Origin: Dyadobacter linearis
GTDB lineage: Bacteria > Bacteroidota > Bacteroidia > Cytophagales > Spirosomataceae
Assembly: GCF_907165045.1 (NCBI RefSeq)
Contig: NZ_CAJRAU010000003.1
Location: 434,001 to 498,000, forward strand
Direction: 5' to 3'
Length of the DNA: 64,000 nt
The notes beneath the pieces were generated by a model. That model saw only the letters and a list, made by a program, of their open reading frames with translations. It was not told where the DNA came from and searched no databases. Positions 1 through 9,217 of this stretch are shown piece after piece. Numbering within the stretch: the first letter of the stretch is position 1; each line of letters starts with the position of its first letter. A program made the position numbers and the translations under genes.

Positions 1-11
1 ATCATTAAAAA

Positions 12-731
12 ATGACTCGCCTAAGCGTTAACATCAACAAAATTGCTACCCTGCGCAATTCCCGCGGCGGTGATAATCCTAATGTACTGAAAGTGGCGCT
101 GGATTGTGAGCGATTTGGTGCACAAGGTATTACAGTTCACCCGCGGCCCGACGAGCGGCACATTCGTTACCAGGATGTGTATGATCTGAAAGAAGTGGTT
201 ACTACTGAATTCAATATCGAGGGTAATCCTTCCGAAAAAAAATTCGTCGAGCTGGTATTGGCCAACAAGCCCGACCAGGTTACGCTCGTGCCAGACGCAT
301 TGCACGCCATTACTTCAAATGCAGGCTGGGATACCATTAATAATAAGAGTGAACTGACAGATCTGATCAGCATTTTCAAGTCTGCCGGCATTCGTGTATC
401 TGTTTTTGTGGATCCGGATCAAAAAATGGTAGAAGGAGCTAAAATATGCGGCGCCGATCGCGTGGAGCTTTATACAGAACCTTACGCCGCAGGCTATTTT
501 GAGAACAGACAAAAAGCAGTGTTACCATTCGTAGCAGCCGCTGAAACTGCAAGAGAAGTAGGTTTGGGCTTAAATGCCGGCCACGATCTCAGCCTGGACA
601 ATCTGCGTTTCCTCAAACAAAGTATTCCCTGGATGGACGAAGTTTCTATCGGCCACGCACTGATCTCCGACGCACTTTACCTGGGTCTTGAAAATACGAT
701 ACAAATGTATTTAAGAGAGTTGGTCTTGTAA
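12..731 (+). CDS. pdxJ: Pyridoxine 5'-phosphate synthase
   Basis: PdxJ condenses 1-deoxyxylulose 5-phosphate with 3-amino-2-oxopropyl phosphate to give pyridoxine 5'-phosphate, the ring-closing step of DXP-dependent vitamin B6 synthesis in the cytoplasm. The 239-residue protein has the usual family length. The family landmarks are visible: the N-terminal [12 protein letters not shown] strand, [13 protein letters not shown] in the first active-site loop, FNIEGNP, and the phosphate-binding [10 protein letters not shown] and [11 protein letters not shown] segments near the C-terminus. The ATG follows an A-rich stretch and no earlier in-frame start is available in the window. It converges on the oxidoreductase gene downstream with a 31 bp gap, so it is probably the end of its transcript. 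Confidence 0.96.
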   Translation: MTRLSVNINKIATLRNSRGGDNPNVLKVALDCERFGAQGITVHPRPDERHIRYQDVYDLKEVVTTEFNIEGNPSEKKFVELVLANKPDQVTLVPDALHAITSNAGWDTINNKSELTDLISIFKSAGIRVSVFVDPDQKMVEGAKICGADRVELYTEPYAAGYFENRQKAVLPFVAAAETAREVGLGLNAGHDLSLDNLRFLKQSIPWMDEVSIGHALISDALYLGLENTIQMYLRELVL

Positions 732-762
732 TCGTCGGGCTGGCGTGCTCGACGAACGAAGG

Positions 763-2214
763 CTACCAGCCCTTTCTATATTCCCTTTTGACAAACTGAT
801 TGGCGATATCGAAATTGGTGATCTTCATATTATCCCCGTCCCAGATCAGCTTTTGCCGGCCGGGGAAAGTGAATCCTTTTCCGTCGGCCTTGGCTTCGCG
901 GTGCAGGTAACTTCTTACTGCCAGGTTTCCCATTAAAACGATTTCAGTGAGCGGGCCCGATTGATCGAATGAAGAGCTGGTGTAAGCGCCAAATCCTTTT
1001 TTGCAAGCCTGAACAAATTGCTGCTGGTGGCCTGCGGGGCCGCCGGGTACCAGTTCACGCGGATTGATATTCAGCCGCACATTCTCAAACTGCTTCTCCG
1101 GCCATAGTCTGGGATTTTCACCAAACATTTCTGCACTTAAAATGCCTTTGGTACCAATAAACAGCATTCCGCCGTCCACACTACCAAAAACAGTTTTGTA
1201 GTCACAACCATCGGGTAACTGCGGCCTGATTCCGCCGTCGTACCAAGAAAAGCTGATTTCCTTTCCGGGCGTTTTTGAAGCGAATTTTAAATGTATCGAG
1301 GAAGAAGGCGGGCAAACGTCATCGAAAAATGCCTGGCTGAAAAAATCGGAATATACCGAGCCTACGCTGCATTCGACGGAAGTAGGGTACCCGAGCTTCA
1401 TCGCGCGAAAGGGTACATCTATAAAGTGACAACCCATATCACCAAGCGCGCCGGTACCGAAATCCCAGTAACCGCGCCACCGAAAAGGCATATAAGCTTC
1501 GTGATATGGTCGTTTTGGAGCATTACCAAGCCAGAGATCCCAGTCTACTTCTTTCGGGATTGGCTGAGATTCATTTTTATCTTTTGGAGATTTTACACCC
1601 TGCGGCCAAACCGGGCGGTCGGTCCATACTTCAATTTTATAAACATCACCGATAACGCCCGATTGAACAATAGCTTCCGTTTGCCGGGTACCGTCGCTAC
1701 TGCTGCCCTGGTTGCCCATTTGAGTTACTACTTTGTACTTTTTAGCGGCCTGCGTCAGGTTCCTGGCTTCCCAGATATCCTTCGTCAGCGGTTTTTCAAC
1801 ATACACGTGCTTTCCTAACTCAATGCAAGACATTGCGATTGGGAAGTGCATGTGATCCGGGGTTGTGATCAGGACAGCGTCGATGTTTTTGGCTTCCTTT
1901 TCCAGCATTTTCCGGTAGTCCCTGTAATAGGGCGCTTTTGGAAACTGCTTTCTGTATTTTTCGGACTGGCGGTCGTCTACATCGCAGAGCGCGACCATAT
2001 TATCTGCACCATTATTATATGCAAGCCTGATATTCACATCGGCTTTGCCGCCACAGCCCACGGCGGCGATATTAAGCTTGTCACTTGGAGGAATAAATCC
2101 CTTCCCCAGCACATGGCGAGGAACGATCATAAAGCTTGCAGCCGCTATTGCGCCGGCTTTGACGAATTTTCTGCGATTAATCTCCTGTACGGACTCTGCC
2201 TGCTGATTTTCCAT
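763..2214 (-). CDS. Gfo/Idh/MocA family oxidoreductase, Tat-exported
   Basis: This is an NAD(P)-dependent dehydrogenase of the glucose-fructose oxidoreductase/inositol dehydrogenase family, 483 residues. The N-terminus carries a twin-arginine signal (RRKFVKAG from about residue 14, then a short hydrophobic stretch), so it is probably exported folded to the periplasm. After it come a Rossmann nucleotide-binding segment (NIAAVGCGGKADVN, about residue 48) and the family EKPLTKD motif near residue 140. The C-terminal half is the substrate-binding alpha/beta domain. Bacteroidota carry many paralogs of this secreted class, and the substrate, probably a sugar or cyclitol, cannot be told from sequence. 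It is a single gene facing pdxJ. Confidence 0.92.
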   Translation of the reverse strand: MENQQAESVQEINRRKFVKAGAIAAASFMIVPRHVLGKGFIPPSDKLNIAAVGCGGKADVNIRLAYNNGADNMVALCDVDDRQSEKYRKQFPKAPYYRDYRKMLEKEAKNIDAVLITTPDHMHFPIAMSCIELGKHVYVEKPLTKDIWEARNLTQAAKKYKVVTQMGNQGSSSDGTRQTEAIVQSGVIGDVYKIEVWTDRPVWPQGVKSPKDKNESQPIPKEVDWDLWLGNAPKRPYHEAYMPFRWRGYWDFGTGALGDMGCHFIDVPFRAMKLGYPTSVECSVGSVYSDFFSQAFFDDVCPPSSSIHLKFASKTPGKEISFSWYDGGIRPQLPDGCDYKTVFGSVDGGMLFIGTKGILSAEMFGENPRLWPEKQFENVRLNINPRELVPGGPAGHQQQFVQACKKGFGAYTSSSFDQSGPLTEIVLMGNLAVRSYLHREAKADGKGFTFPGRQKLIWDGDNMKITNFDIANQFVKREYRKGW

Positions 2215-2280
2215 TTTGAAGTGCAGGTTCTTTATAAAACAAACCCGTCTCGATGAAAAGCCAGCGCTATTCCAGCCCTA

Positions 2281-2583
2281 CTATTTACCCCCGAAAGTTT
2301 CAGCGATTTTCATAGCCACGCCCATATCCCCGTCGATTTTCAGCTTGCCCGACATTAAAGCCATCATCGCATTTAAGTCCCCATCCATGAGTTTCAATGC
2401 ATTTTTAGTCGAAACCTCAAAAGTGCAATCTGCTTCCTTATCTTCATTTGAAACTGAATTCGGCACCGATTTTCCATCGACGTATACAGTACCTTCTTCG
2501 GTTACAAATTTCGCGGTCGCATTCAGTCCGCTGTCTGTGCCGAGCATATTTGTTACGCGCTCGGTAAGTGTTTGAAGGCTCAT
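2281..2583 (-). CDS. SCP2 sterol-binding-domain protein
   Basis: A 100-residue protein made almost entirely of an SCP2-like fold, the small hydrophobic-ligand-binding domain of sterol carrier protein 2. Typical features are the central acidic/beta segment (ADCTFEVSTKNALKLMDGDLNAMMALMSGKLKIDGDMG is paraphrased here by its core, KLKIDGD) and the C-terminal helix ending in GGK. The start is placed at the internal ATG at 2583, giving MSLQTLTERV; the reading frame is open upstream to 2631 but that extension is not family-like. It probably binds a lipid or acyl ligand in the cytoplasm. The adjacent genes give no functional clue. Confidence 0.85.
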   Translation of the reverse strand: MSLQTLTERVTNMLGTDSGLNATAKFVTEEGTVYVDGKSVPNSVSNEDKEADCTFEVSTKNALKLMDGDLNAMMALMSGKLKIDGDMGVAMKIAETFGGK

Positions 2584-2735
2584 GATAATGGTTTTTGTGT
2601 TGTTGAATATTAAGTCAAACCTGAACGACAAATGTATGTTGGACGTTAAGAATATTCAAATCGGCTTTGGTGTTTTCATCTAAATCCGCAAATTTTACAT
2701 GGCAGGCTAAACTGACCTGCTGATTATCTTACTCA

Positions 2736-3218
2736 ATGAGTGCTCCCGCAATACGTCCGACTTTCCTCACTATTCTGTGTTTTCTTACCTTTATGAGTGC
2801 CGTTTCCGGTCTTTGGACACATTCCGAAAAACTATGGAGTCCTGAGATCATGGCCGACAAAACCAGGGAGACTTTCGAGACTGTGCGTGAAAGTCTGGAT
2901 ACTCAGAAAGCAACCGCAGATACCGAAACAATGGACAAAATGTTCGAATCCGTGATCAAACAGACCACTGCTGATTCTGTCAGGACTGCGGCGATCATTA
3001 TGCTGATCTTTGAATCTCTTGCGCTTTATGCAGCCTATTTAATGTGGAACCTGAATAAGAAAGGGTACTATCTCTATCTGGCTGGCATTGCGGTCGCATT
3101 TCTAGCGCCCCTTTTCCTGATAGGTGGCTGGCTTGGAGTGATCAATGCGATGGCGGGTATCTTCCTGAGTATTTTCATGGCCGTGCTGTATGCTTTGAAC
3201 CTGAAACACATGTCTTAA
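2736..3218 (+). CDS. Small integral membrane protein of unknown function
   Basis: A 160-residue protein that I do not recognise by family name. It has a hydrophobic segment near residues 8-26, then a polar, charged stretch of about 50 residues rich in T, E and K (about 30-80) likely to lie outside the membrane, and then two to three further hydrophobic segments between about residues 82 and 155. No catalytic motif is visible. It stands alone on the plus strand, between the divergent SCP2-like gene and the ppiD-like gene, with 140 bp of non-coding sequence after it. Confidence 0.75.
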   Translation: MSAPAIRPTFLTILCFLTFMSAVSGLWTHSEKLWSPEIMADKTRETFETVRESLDTQKATADTETMDKMFESVIKQTTADSVRTAAIIMLIFESLALYAAYLMWNLNKKGYYLYLAGIAVAFLAPLFLIGGWLGVINAMAGIFLSIFMAVLYALNLKHMS

Positions 3219-3358
3219 TATCAGTATATTACCTAATCCTATCTTAACCCTAACGCGCAGCGACTCACGTTGCATTCAATTCGTGAAATTGAGAATCTAA
3301 GGTCTTGCTTTCCACGAAGAAAAGATTTTATTTTGCGCACTAATTTTGAATCGAGAAA

Positions 3359-5476
3359 ATGGCTTTAATTAACAAGATCAGAGAGAAATCCGGGATTGCC
3401 GTGACGGTAATCGCTATCAGTTTAATTCTTTTTATGATTGGCGGCGATCTTATGGGCCCCAATTCAATGCTTGGAGGAAACAATAACCAGGTTGTAGGCG
3501 AGATAGCCGGCAAAGAAATTAACATAAAAGATTTCCAGGGCAGGGTCGATGGATTCCGCCAGAACTACGAAGCGCAATCGGGACGCAGCCTTAATGAAGG
3601 CGAGCTTGCTTCTCTGAGAGATCAGGCCTGGAACCAGTTCGTAGTGGATATTGCTTATAAAAGCCAATTCGACAAGCTGGGACTGACTGTTACAGATGAC
3701 GAACTATACGATATGGTTCAGGGAAACCACATCAGCCCATCGATTCTACAAGCATTTTCGGATCCTACCACCGGAAAATTTGATAAAAATGCAGTTATCA
3801 ACTATCTGAAAAATCTTAAAACGCTTCCGATCGAACAACAAAAATCGTGGGAGAATTTCGAGAAAAGCCTTCGTGAAGAACGTACCCGCAGTAAATATGA
3901 AAACCTGCTGAGACTTTCTACTTATACTCCGAAAGCACAGGCTGAGAAAGAATATGTAGCGCAAAACACGAAAGCCAACTTACGTTACCTGTACGTACCT
4001 TATTTCTCGGTTGTAGATACAACGATCAAAGTTACCGACGCGCAGCTGGAAGATTACCTCAGCGCGCACCGCAAAGAATATAAGGGAACAGATACCCGCT
4101 CGATCGAGTACGTTACTTTCCCGGTACAACCTGCAAAGGATGACAGTGCTGCACTTTATGCAGAGATCAAAGAATTGGCGAGAGGTCTTGCAGCTGCACC
4201 CAACGATTCGGCTTTTGCGAGCATGAATTCAGATATTCCGCTTCCTATCAATATGTCTTTGGCAAATATGTCAGACCAATTGAAAGAAGCAGTTAAGACT
4301 TTCGTGCCAGGTGGTGTTTACGGACCTTACCGGGAAGAAAATACTTATTATATCTACAAATACGGCGGTACCCGCTCTGATACAGTCTCATCTGCAAGAG
4401 CCAGCCACATTCTGATCCGTGCAGAAAATCAGTCGGATTCAGCAAAAGCGGCTGCCCGTGTAAGAGCCGAAGGTATTCTTGCCCAGATTAAAGCAGGAGC
4501 AAATTTCGAAGCTTTGGCTGCTACTTCCAGCGCTGATCCGGGCTCGGCCCAGCGTGGTGGTGACCTTGACTATTTCCAGAACAACGGTGCAATGGTAAAG
4601 CCATTTGAAGATGCAGTTTTCTCTGCTACCGCACCTGGTTTGATCCCAAGACTTGTAGAAAGCCAGTTCGGTTTCCACATTATCAAGGTAACAGACACAA
4701 AATCGAATACGCTGTACCGCATTGCTGCAATAGGAAAAACGATCGCGCCAAGTCAGGCAACACGTGACGAAGCTTACAGAAAAGCGGATGAATTTGTTAA
4801 TTCTATTAAAACAAAAGAACAGTTTGACGCGGAGGTTAAGAAAAATAAAAACCTGATCGTAGCGACAGCAAACCGTATTCCTGAGTCTTCAACCAATATC
4901 AATGCGATCAAAAATGGTCGTGAGATTGTAAGATGGGCTTTCAAAGACGATTCTAAAATCAACTCGGTATCTCCGGTATTTGAAACAGAAGAACAATATA
5001 TCGTGGCTGTTCTTACCGGCAAATCGGATGCAAAAGATGTGAAAGTGAATGATTTCCGTGATGAGCTTACTACCAAGGTACGTAACCAGATCAAAGCGGA
5101 ACAAATCACAGCCAAGCTGAAAGGCGCGACCGGCGATCTGGATGCAATTGCCAAGAAATATGGTGCAGGCGCATTGGTTGAATCAGCAAATGATATTTCA
5201 CTGGCCACCGGTTTCCTTACCAGCGCAGGATTTGATCCGATCGCATTGGGAAAAGCATTTGGTCTGAAAGCTGGTCAGAAATCAGACGTATTCACAGGCG
5301 AGAACGGTGTTTTCATCGTAGAACTGCTGAACAAAACAGAAGCTCCTAAAATTGCAGATTTTACACAATACAAAACGCAGCTGACCCAATCACTGGAAGG
5401 CAGAACGTCTTACCTCGTGAATGAGGCGATCCGGGATAACGCGAAAATCGAAGATAACAGAGCTAAGTTTTTCTGA
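3359..5476 (+). CDS. ppiD: PpiD-like membrane-anchored peptidyl-prolyl isomerase
   Basis: This is a 705-residue periplasmic foldase anchored in the inner membrane. A single transmembrane helix (about residues 11-33) follows a short cytoplasmic tip. A SurA-N-like chaperone domain (about 45-250) comes next. A parvulin-type rotamase domain (about 345-450) starts at ASHILIRAEN and ends at QFGFHIIKVTD, and a second, degenerate SurA-C-like half follows to the C-terminus. The arrangement matches PpiD, which helps newly translocated envelope proteins fold. It is monocistronic: a strong terminator follows at 5502. A TAATTTTG box at 3341-3348 resembles a Bacteroidota -7 element but lies very close to the ATG, so the promoter assignment is uncertain. 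Confidence 0.92.
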   Translation: MALINKIREKSGIAVTVIAISLILFMIGGDLMGPNSMLGGNNNQVVGEIAGKEINIKDFQGRVDGFRQNYEAQSGRSLNEGELASLRDQAWNQFVVDIAYKSQFDKLGLTVTDDELYDMVQGNHISPSILQAFSDPTTGKFDKNAVINYLKNLKTLPIEQQKSWENFEKSLREERTRSKYENLLRLSTYTPKAQAEKEYVAQNTKANLRYLYVPYFSVVDTTIKVTDAQLEDYLSAHRKEYKGTDTRSIEYVTFPVQPAKDDSAALYAEIKELARGLAAAPNDSAFASMNSDIPLPINMSLANMSDQLKEAVKTFVPGGVYGPYREENTYYIYKYGGTRSDTVSSARASHILIRAENQSDSAKAAARVRAEGILAQIKAGANFEALAATSSADPGSAQRGGDLDYFQNNGAMVKPFEDAVFSATAPGLIPRLVESQFGFHIIKVTDTKSNTLYRIAAIGKTIAPSQATRDEAYRKADEFVNSIKTKEQFDAEVKKNKNLIVATANRIPESSTNINAIKNGREIVRWAFKDDSKINSVSPVFETEEQYIVAVLTGKSDAKDVKVNDFRDELTTKVRNQIKAEQITAKLKGATGDLDAIAKKYGAGALVESANDISLATGFLTSAGFDPIALGKAFGLKAGQKSDVFTGENGVFIVELLNKTEAPKIADFTQYKTQLTQSLEGRTSYLVNEAIRDNAKIEDNRAKFF

Positions 5477-5501
5477 GATAAATAAAAATAATATTTCACT
5501 G

Positions 5502-5534
5502 AGAGGAGCAGAATTCATTTCTGCTCCTCTTTTT
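5502..5534 (+). terminator. Rho-independent terminator after ppiD
   Basis: A 12 bp perfect inverted repeat (arms 5502-5513 and 5519-5530) with a 5-nt loop is followed by a run of T. It lies 25 bp after the ppiD stop codon and before xylA, so it should separate the two transcripts. Confidence 0.9.
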
Positions 5535-5611
5535 GTTTCAGGACTGCAAAAAATTCAGAAAAAAGTAATAGTATTGCACTATCAATTGTCAATCTTACAC
5601 TTATAATCACA

Positions 5612-6940
5612 ATGAGCATCTTACTCGGAGAACAGGAGTACTTTAAAGGAGTCGGGAAAATCGCTTTTGAAGGACCCGAAACAGATAACCCGTTGGCATA
5701 TCGCTGGTACGATGAAAACCGTATCATCGGCGGCAAAAGCATGAAAGATCACTTGCGGTTCGCGGTTGCTTACTGGCATACATTCTGCGGATCAGGCTTG
5801 GATCCTTTCGGCGGACCTACTCTTTTTTACCCATGGGATAAAAAAGCAGACGCAGTTGACCGTGCGAAAGATAAAGCAGATGCAGCATTTGAATTAATCA
5901 CCAAGTTGGGACTACCCTACTATTGCTTCCACGATGTGGACGTAGTGGATTATGACGACGATGTAAAAACGAACGAAAAGCGCCTGCAAACCCTGACTGA
6001 ATACCTGGGTCAGAAACAAAAGGAATCTGGTGTAAAACTGCTTTGGGGAACAGCTAACCTGTTCGGTCACCACCGTTACATGAATGGCGCCTCCACAAAC
6101 CCTGACTTTGCTGTGGTAACACACGCAGGTGCACAGGTGAAAATGGCGCTGGATGCGACGATCGCTCTGGGCGGAGAAAACTATGTATTCTGGGGAGGCC
6201 GTGAGGGATATATGACCCTTTTGAATACGGATATGAAGAGAGAGCAGGAGCACTTTGCGCAAATGCTTAAAATGTCGGTAGCGTATGCTCGTGCGAATGG
6301 TTTCAAAGGTAAGTTCTTTATCGAGCCAAAACCCTGCGAGCCTACCAAGCACCAATATGATTACGATGCAGCGACTGTGATCGGCTTCCTTCGCCACCAC
6401 GATCTGTTGAACGATTTCGCATTAAACCTGGAAGTAAACCACGCTACATTGGCGGGACATACTTTCGAGCATGAATTGCAAGTGGCAGCAGACGCCGGTA
6501 TCCTGGGATCAATCGACGCCAACCGCGGTGATTACCAAAATGGCTGGGACACCGACCAATTCCCGAACGATCTGGCAGAATGGACAAAAGCATTGCTTGT
6601 GATCCTGAAAGCAGGTGGCTTGCAGGGCGGCGGTATCAACTTTGACGCGAAACGTCGCCGTAACTCAACTGATATGGAGGATGTATTCCACGCACATATC
6701 GGCGGTATCGACACGGTGGCAAGAGCACTTGTTGTGGCTGACAAAATCATTCAGAACGGCGAATACGACAAGATCCGTACGAACAGATATGCAAGTTTCG
6801 ACGGTGGAAAAGGTGCTGAATTTGAAAACGGTGCATTGAAACTGGAAGATCTTTTTGATCTGGCGGCAACAAACGGTGAACCGGCGATTATCTCCGGCAG
6901 ACAGGAATACCTTGAAAACCTGATCAACAAGTTTATCTAA
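5612..6940 (+). CDS. xylA: Xylose isomerase
   Basis: XylA interconverts D-xylose and D-xylulose (also glucose and fructose) using two divalent metal ions in a TIM barrel. At 442 residues it is the longer class II type. The metal-binding and catalytic segments are all present: [11 protein letters not shown], the FHDVDV histidine, [25 protein letters not shown] with the two bridging glutamates, [16 protein letters not shown], and [20 protein letters not shown]. No xylulokinase or xylose transporter is next to it, which is unusual for a xyl locus, so it may be controlled separately from xylB. Terminators on both sides (5502 and 6968) indicate a single-gene transcript. Confidence 0.97.
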   Translation: MSILLGEQEYFKGVGKIAFEGPETDNPLAYRWYDENRIIGGKSMKDHLRFAVAYWHTFCGSGLDPFGGPTLFYPWDKKADAVDRAKDKADAAFELITKLGLPYYCFHDVDVVDYDDDVKTNEKRLQTLTEYLGQKQKESGVKLLWGTANLFGHHRYMNGASTNPDFAVVTHAGAQVKMALDATIALGGENYVFWGGREGYMTLLNTDMKREQEHFAQMLKMSVAYARANGFKGKFFIEPKPCEPTKHQYDYDAATVIGFLRHHDLLNDFALNLEVNHATLAGHTFEHELQVAADAGILGSIDANRGDYQNGWDTDQFPNDLAEWTKALLVILKAGGLQGGGINFDAKRRRNSTDMEDVFHAHIGGIDTVARALVVADKIIQNGEYDKIRTNRYASFDGGKGAEFENGALKLEDLFDLAATNGEPAIISGRQEYLENLINKFI

Positions 6941-6967
6941 GCTGATCAGCAAATACATTATCCCATA

Positions 6968-6998
6968 AAAAATGGCCGGCGCATTGCCGGCCATTTTT
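6968..6998. terminator. Bidirectional terminator between xylA and lipoprotein gene
   Basis: A 13 bp perfect inverted repeat with arms 6968-6980 (aaaaatggccggc) and 6986-6998 and a 5-nt loop. The arms end in A and T runs on both strands, so it can stop xylA transcripts and the converging lipoprotein transcript. Confidence 0.93.
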
Positions 6999-7018
6999 GC
7001 TATTTGAAGATTTAGAAT

Positions 7019-7522
7019 TTAGTCTTGCTGACTTAACTCCTTATCAATTGCAACCACACGTTGCTGTACTTCTTTCTGTACGGTTTCCAGTCGCTTATCC
7101 TCCATCGGTTTTTGCAATTCCAGAATATTGGCTTGCAGCAGATCGCGCTCTTTGGTGAATTTATCCCTTCTTTCCGTCAATCGCTTTTTAGAATTATCAT
7201 TGGCCGATTGAAGTTTCTCGTCCAGCTTTTTAATACGATCCTGAATTGTCGTTTCACGTTCTTTGAGTGAAGTGAGGTATTCCTGCTGCTTTTCATTGAG
7301 CTTCGCATTTGCATCCAGCAATTCCTCTTTCGCCTTCGACATTTCTTCTTTGCTGGTATCATTGGATACTACCTCAGAGGTCTTTTCAGCCGCTTCCAGT
7401 GCCTCTTCCTCTGCATTCGCAAGTTCTTTTCTATCCTTATCTGCACCTGAATTACAGCTGAATGTCATCGAAGCCATTAAAATCATGGTCCCAGCGACCC
7501 ATACGCTCATTGTCTTTTTCAT
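7019..7522 (-). CDS. Coiled-coil lipoprotein of unknown function
   Basis: A 167-residue protein with a lipoprotein signal (MKKTMSVWVAG... ending in the lipobox FSC at about residue 23), so it is probably anchored in a membrane facing the periplasm. From about residue 30 to the end the sequence is almost wholly charged and helical with heptad-like spacing (K, E, L, R, Q), indicating a long coiled coil. There are no catalytic motifs. It resembles small helical envelope lipoproteins but I cannot assign a family. It has its own upstream region and shares the terminator at 6968 with xylA. Confidence 0.8.
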   Translation of the reverse strand: MKKTMSVWVAGTMILMASMTFSCNSGADKDRKELANAEEEALEAAEKTSEVVSNDTSKEEMSKAKEELLDANAKLNEKQQEYLTSLKERETTIQDRIKKLDEKLQSANDNSKKRLTERRDKFTKERDLLQANILELQKPMEDKRLETVQKEVQQRVVAIDKELSQQD

Positions 7523-7597
7523 ATCTGTTGATGAATTTATTGGTTGAAAATTTAAACACCACTAAATTTTAATGCCAACGCGGTCTCTTAAATGAAC

Positions 7598-7624
7598 AAA
7601 CCCCTGAAAAGTTTCCAGGGGTTT
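7598..7624 (-). terminator. Terminator downstream of susD-like gene
   Basis: A 9 bp perfect stem (aaacccctg at 7598-7606 pairing with caggggttt at 7616-7624) with a 9-nt loop. It lies 62 bp beyond the stop codon of the susD-like gene and ends the sigma-FecR-SusC-SusD direction of transcription. Confidence 0.75.
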
Positions 7625-7685
7625 GGCTATCAGATAATGAAACACCTACGTCAGGCGGCACCTTAATTGCCAATTTTTTCAAGCA

Positions 7686-9191
7686 TTAATATCCTTCGTT
7701 TTGTTTCAAATTCGTATTGTTCCTCATTTCCGAAGTAGGTATCGGGAATAGCAGTTCACGCGCGGTAACTGTCGGTCCGTAAGAGAATTTGTGCCCTACA
7801 TAGTTGTCAAATTTTTTGGTAGTCACATTGAATGCTTTTCGCAGACGTACCATATCAAACCAGGTTATATTCTCAAAACAAAGCTCATACCAGCGTTCCC
7901 GCCAGATCGCCTCGCGAAGTCCGTCCTTTGTCAGGCCGGCCAATGCAGGCAGTTCCGCCCGCGTGCGGACCGCATTTAAAGATTCATAAACCTTTACAGA
8001 AGGCCCGGTGGCTTCGTTCGCTGCCTCGGCATAAGTGAGCAACACATCGGCATACCTGATCACCGGCCAGTTCAGGTCACTGTTGGCAGTGCTTGTCTGT
8101 GCTGTAACATCAAAATGTTTGTAAATAAAATTCCCACCCAGATCTACCACTTTGTTCCTGTCGGCTTCATCTGTGAATTTGGTATAGAAAAACTGCTTTT
8201 CCTTCGCTCTCAAATCCGCCGAATCGTACGATTTTACAAAATCCGCAGTAGAATAAATCCCGCCGGTTTCATCCGAATACTGGGAGATATTCTTGTTGTA
8301 AGGAATGATAGACACCTGCCAGCCAGAAGGTAGTATCTGGGTTTTGAACTGGATCATGAAGATATTTTCCTCCACATTCTTTTTTGCAGGATTATGCAGA
8401 TCGTTGTAGGTAGTAAACAACCTGAACTGTTTTGAATCGATCACCTCTTCCGCTTTTTTGGCTGCCAGCTCGTAATATGCAGCTCCTTTTTGCAGCGGGT
8501 AACCGGCCATTGTCAGGTAAACCTGAGCTAGCAACGATTTGATCGCTCCCATAGAAACCTTTCCGGAAGGATCTGCCCAGGGTAAGCCCGATGCTTCGGC
8601 GGCTTTCAGATCTGCCACAATATAATTGTAAACTTCTTCCACTGTCGCCTGAGAAGGTTTCAGTTGCGGCGATTGCAGGTTCACAGATTCCGTCACAAGG
8701 GGAATATTTCCGAACATCCGCACCAGGTTGAAATAATAAAATGCCCTCAGAAATTGCGCCTCGCCGACCAGCTTCGCCGCCTCTGCCGCATTCATAGCAG
8801 GAATACCCGGGATTTTTTCAATGGACAAATTTGCATTCGCAATCCCGCGGTAATAGGCTGCCCAGTACGTCTGGCCGTAACCATTATCCGATGTATTACG
8901 CAGATCTTTGACAAAATAGCTGTTTACAGCCTGCCCAAGGTCGGTATTTGCGAGGCCGGTTGCGAACTCTGTCATCATCCAGGCTCCTCCTCCAAACCCG
9001 CTGCCGAGCGGCTCCCGCAAACTTGCATAAATCGCATTGACCGCACTTCTGCCGTGGGCCGGCTGCGTAAAGTAGCTGTCCGTCGTGAAGTTGCTCGGGT
9101 CTGTCTCTTCCAGAAAATCGTTGCAACCTGTGGCGAAAAATATGCTCACCACTGTCGCGAGCAATCCTATTTTATTTGATATTCGATTCAT
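7686..9191 (-). CDS. SusD/RagB-family outer-membrane nutrient-binding lipoprotein
   Basis: SusD-like proteins sit as a lid on a SusC-type TonB-dependent transporter and capture oligosaccharides or peptides. This one is 501 residues with an SPII signal ending in the lipobox ATGC (about residue 23) and the usual following DFLEETDPS. The tetratricopeptide-like helical core is visible: AEAAKLVGEAQFLRAFYYFNLVRMFG near residue 140, and the C-terminal ENITWFDMVRLRKAFN segment with a closing NLKQNEGY. It starts 26 bp after the SusC-like gene and is surely co-transcribed with it. The ligand cannot be inferred because no degradative enzymes lie beside the pair. Confidence 0.96.
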   Translation of the reverse strand: MNRISNKIGLLATVVSIFFATGCNDFLEETDPSNFTTDSYFTQPAHGRSAVNAIYASLREPLGSGFGGGAWMMTEFATGLANTDLGQAVNSYFVKDLRNTSDNGYGQTYWAAYYRGIANANLSIEKIPGIPAMNAAEAAKLVGEAQFLRAFYYFNLVRMFGNIPLVTESVNLQSPQLKPSQATVEEVYNYIVADLKAAEASGLPWADPSGKVSMGAIKSLLAQVYLTMAGYPLQKGAAYYELAAKKAEEVIDSKQFRLFTTYNDLHNPAKKNVEENIFMIQFKTQILPSGWQVSIIPYNKNISQYSDETGGIYSTADFVKSYDSADLRAKEKQFFYTKFTDEADRNKVVDLGGNFIYKHFDVTAQTSTANSDLNWPVIRYADVLLTYAEAANEATGPSVKVYESLNAVRTRAELPALAGLTKDGLREAIWRERWYELCFENITWFDMVRLRKAFNVTTKKFDNYVGHKFSYGPTVTARELLFPIPTSEMRNNTNLKQNEGY

Positions 9192-9217
9192 ATTGCTTCT
9201 GAATAAGAGTCCGTATT

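Noticed and set aside
1291..1818. A 175-codon plus-strand ORF
   Set aside because: It is antisense to the Gfo/Idh/MocA gene, which has clear motifs in the opposite strand.
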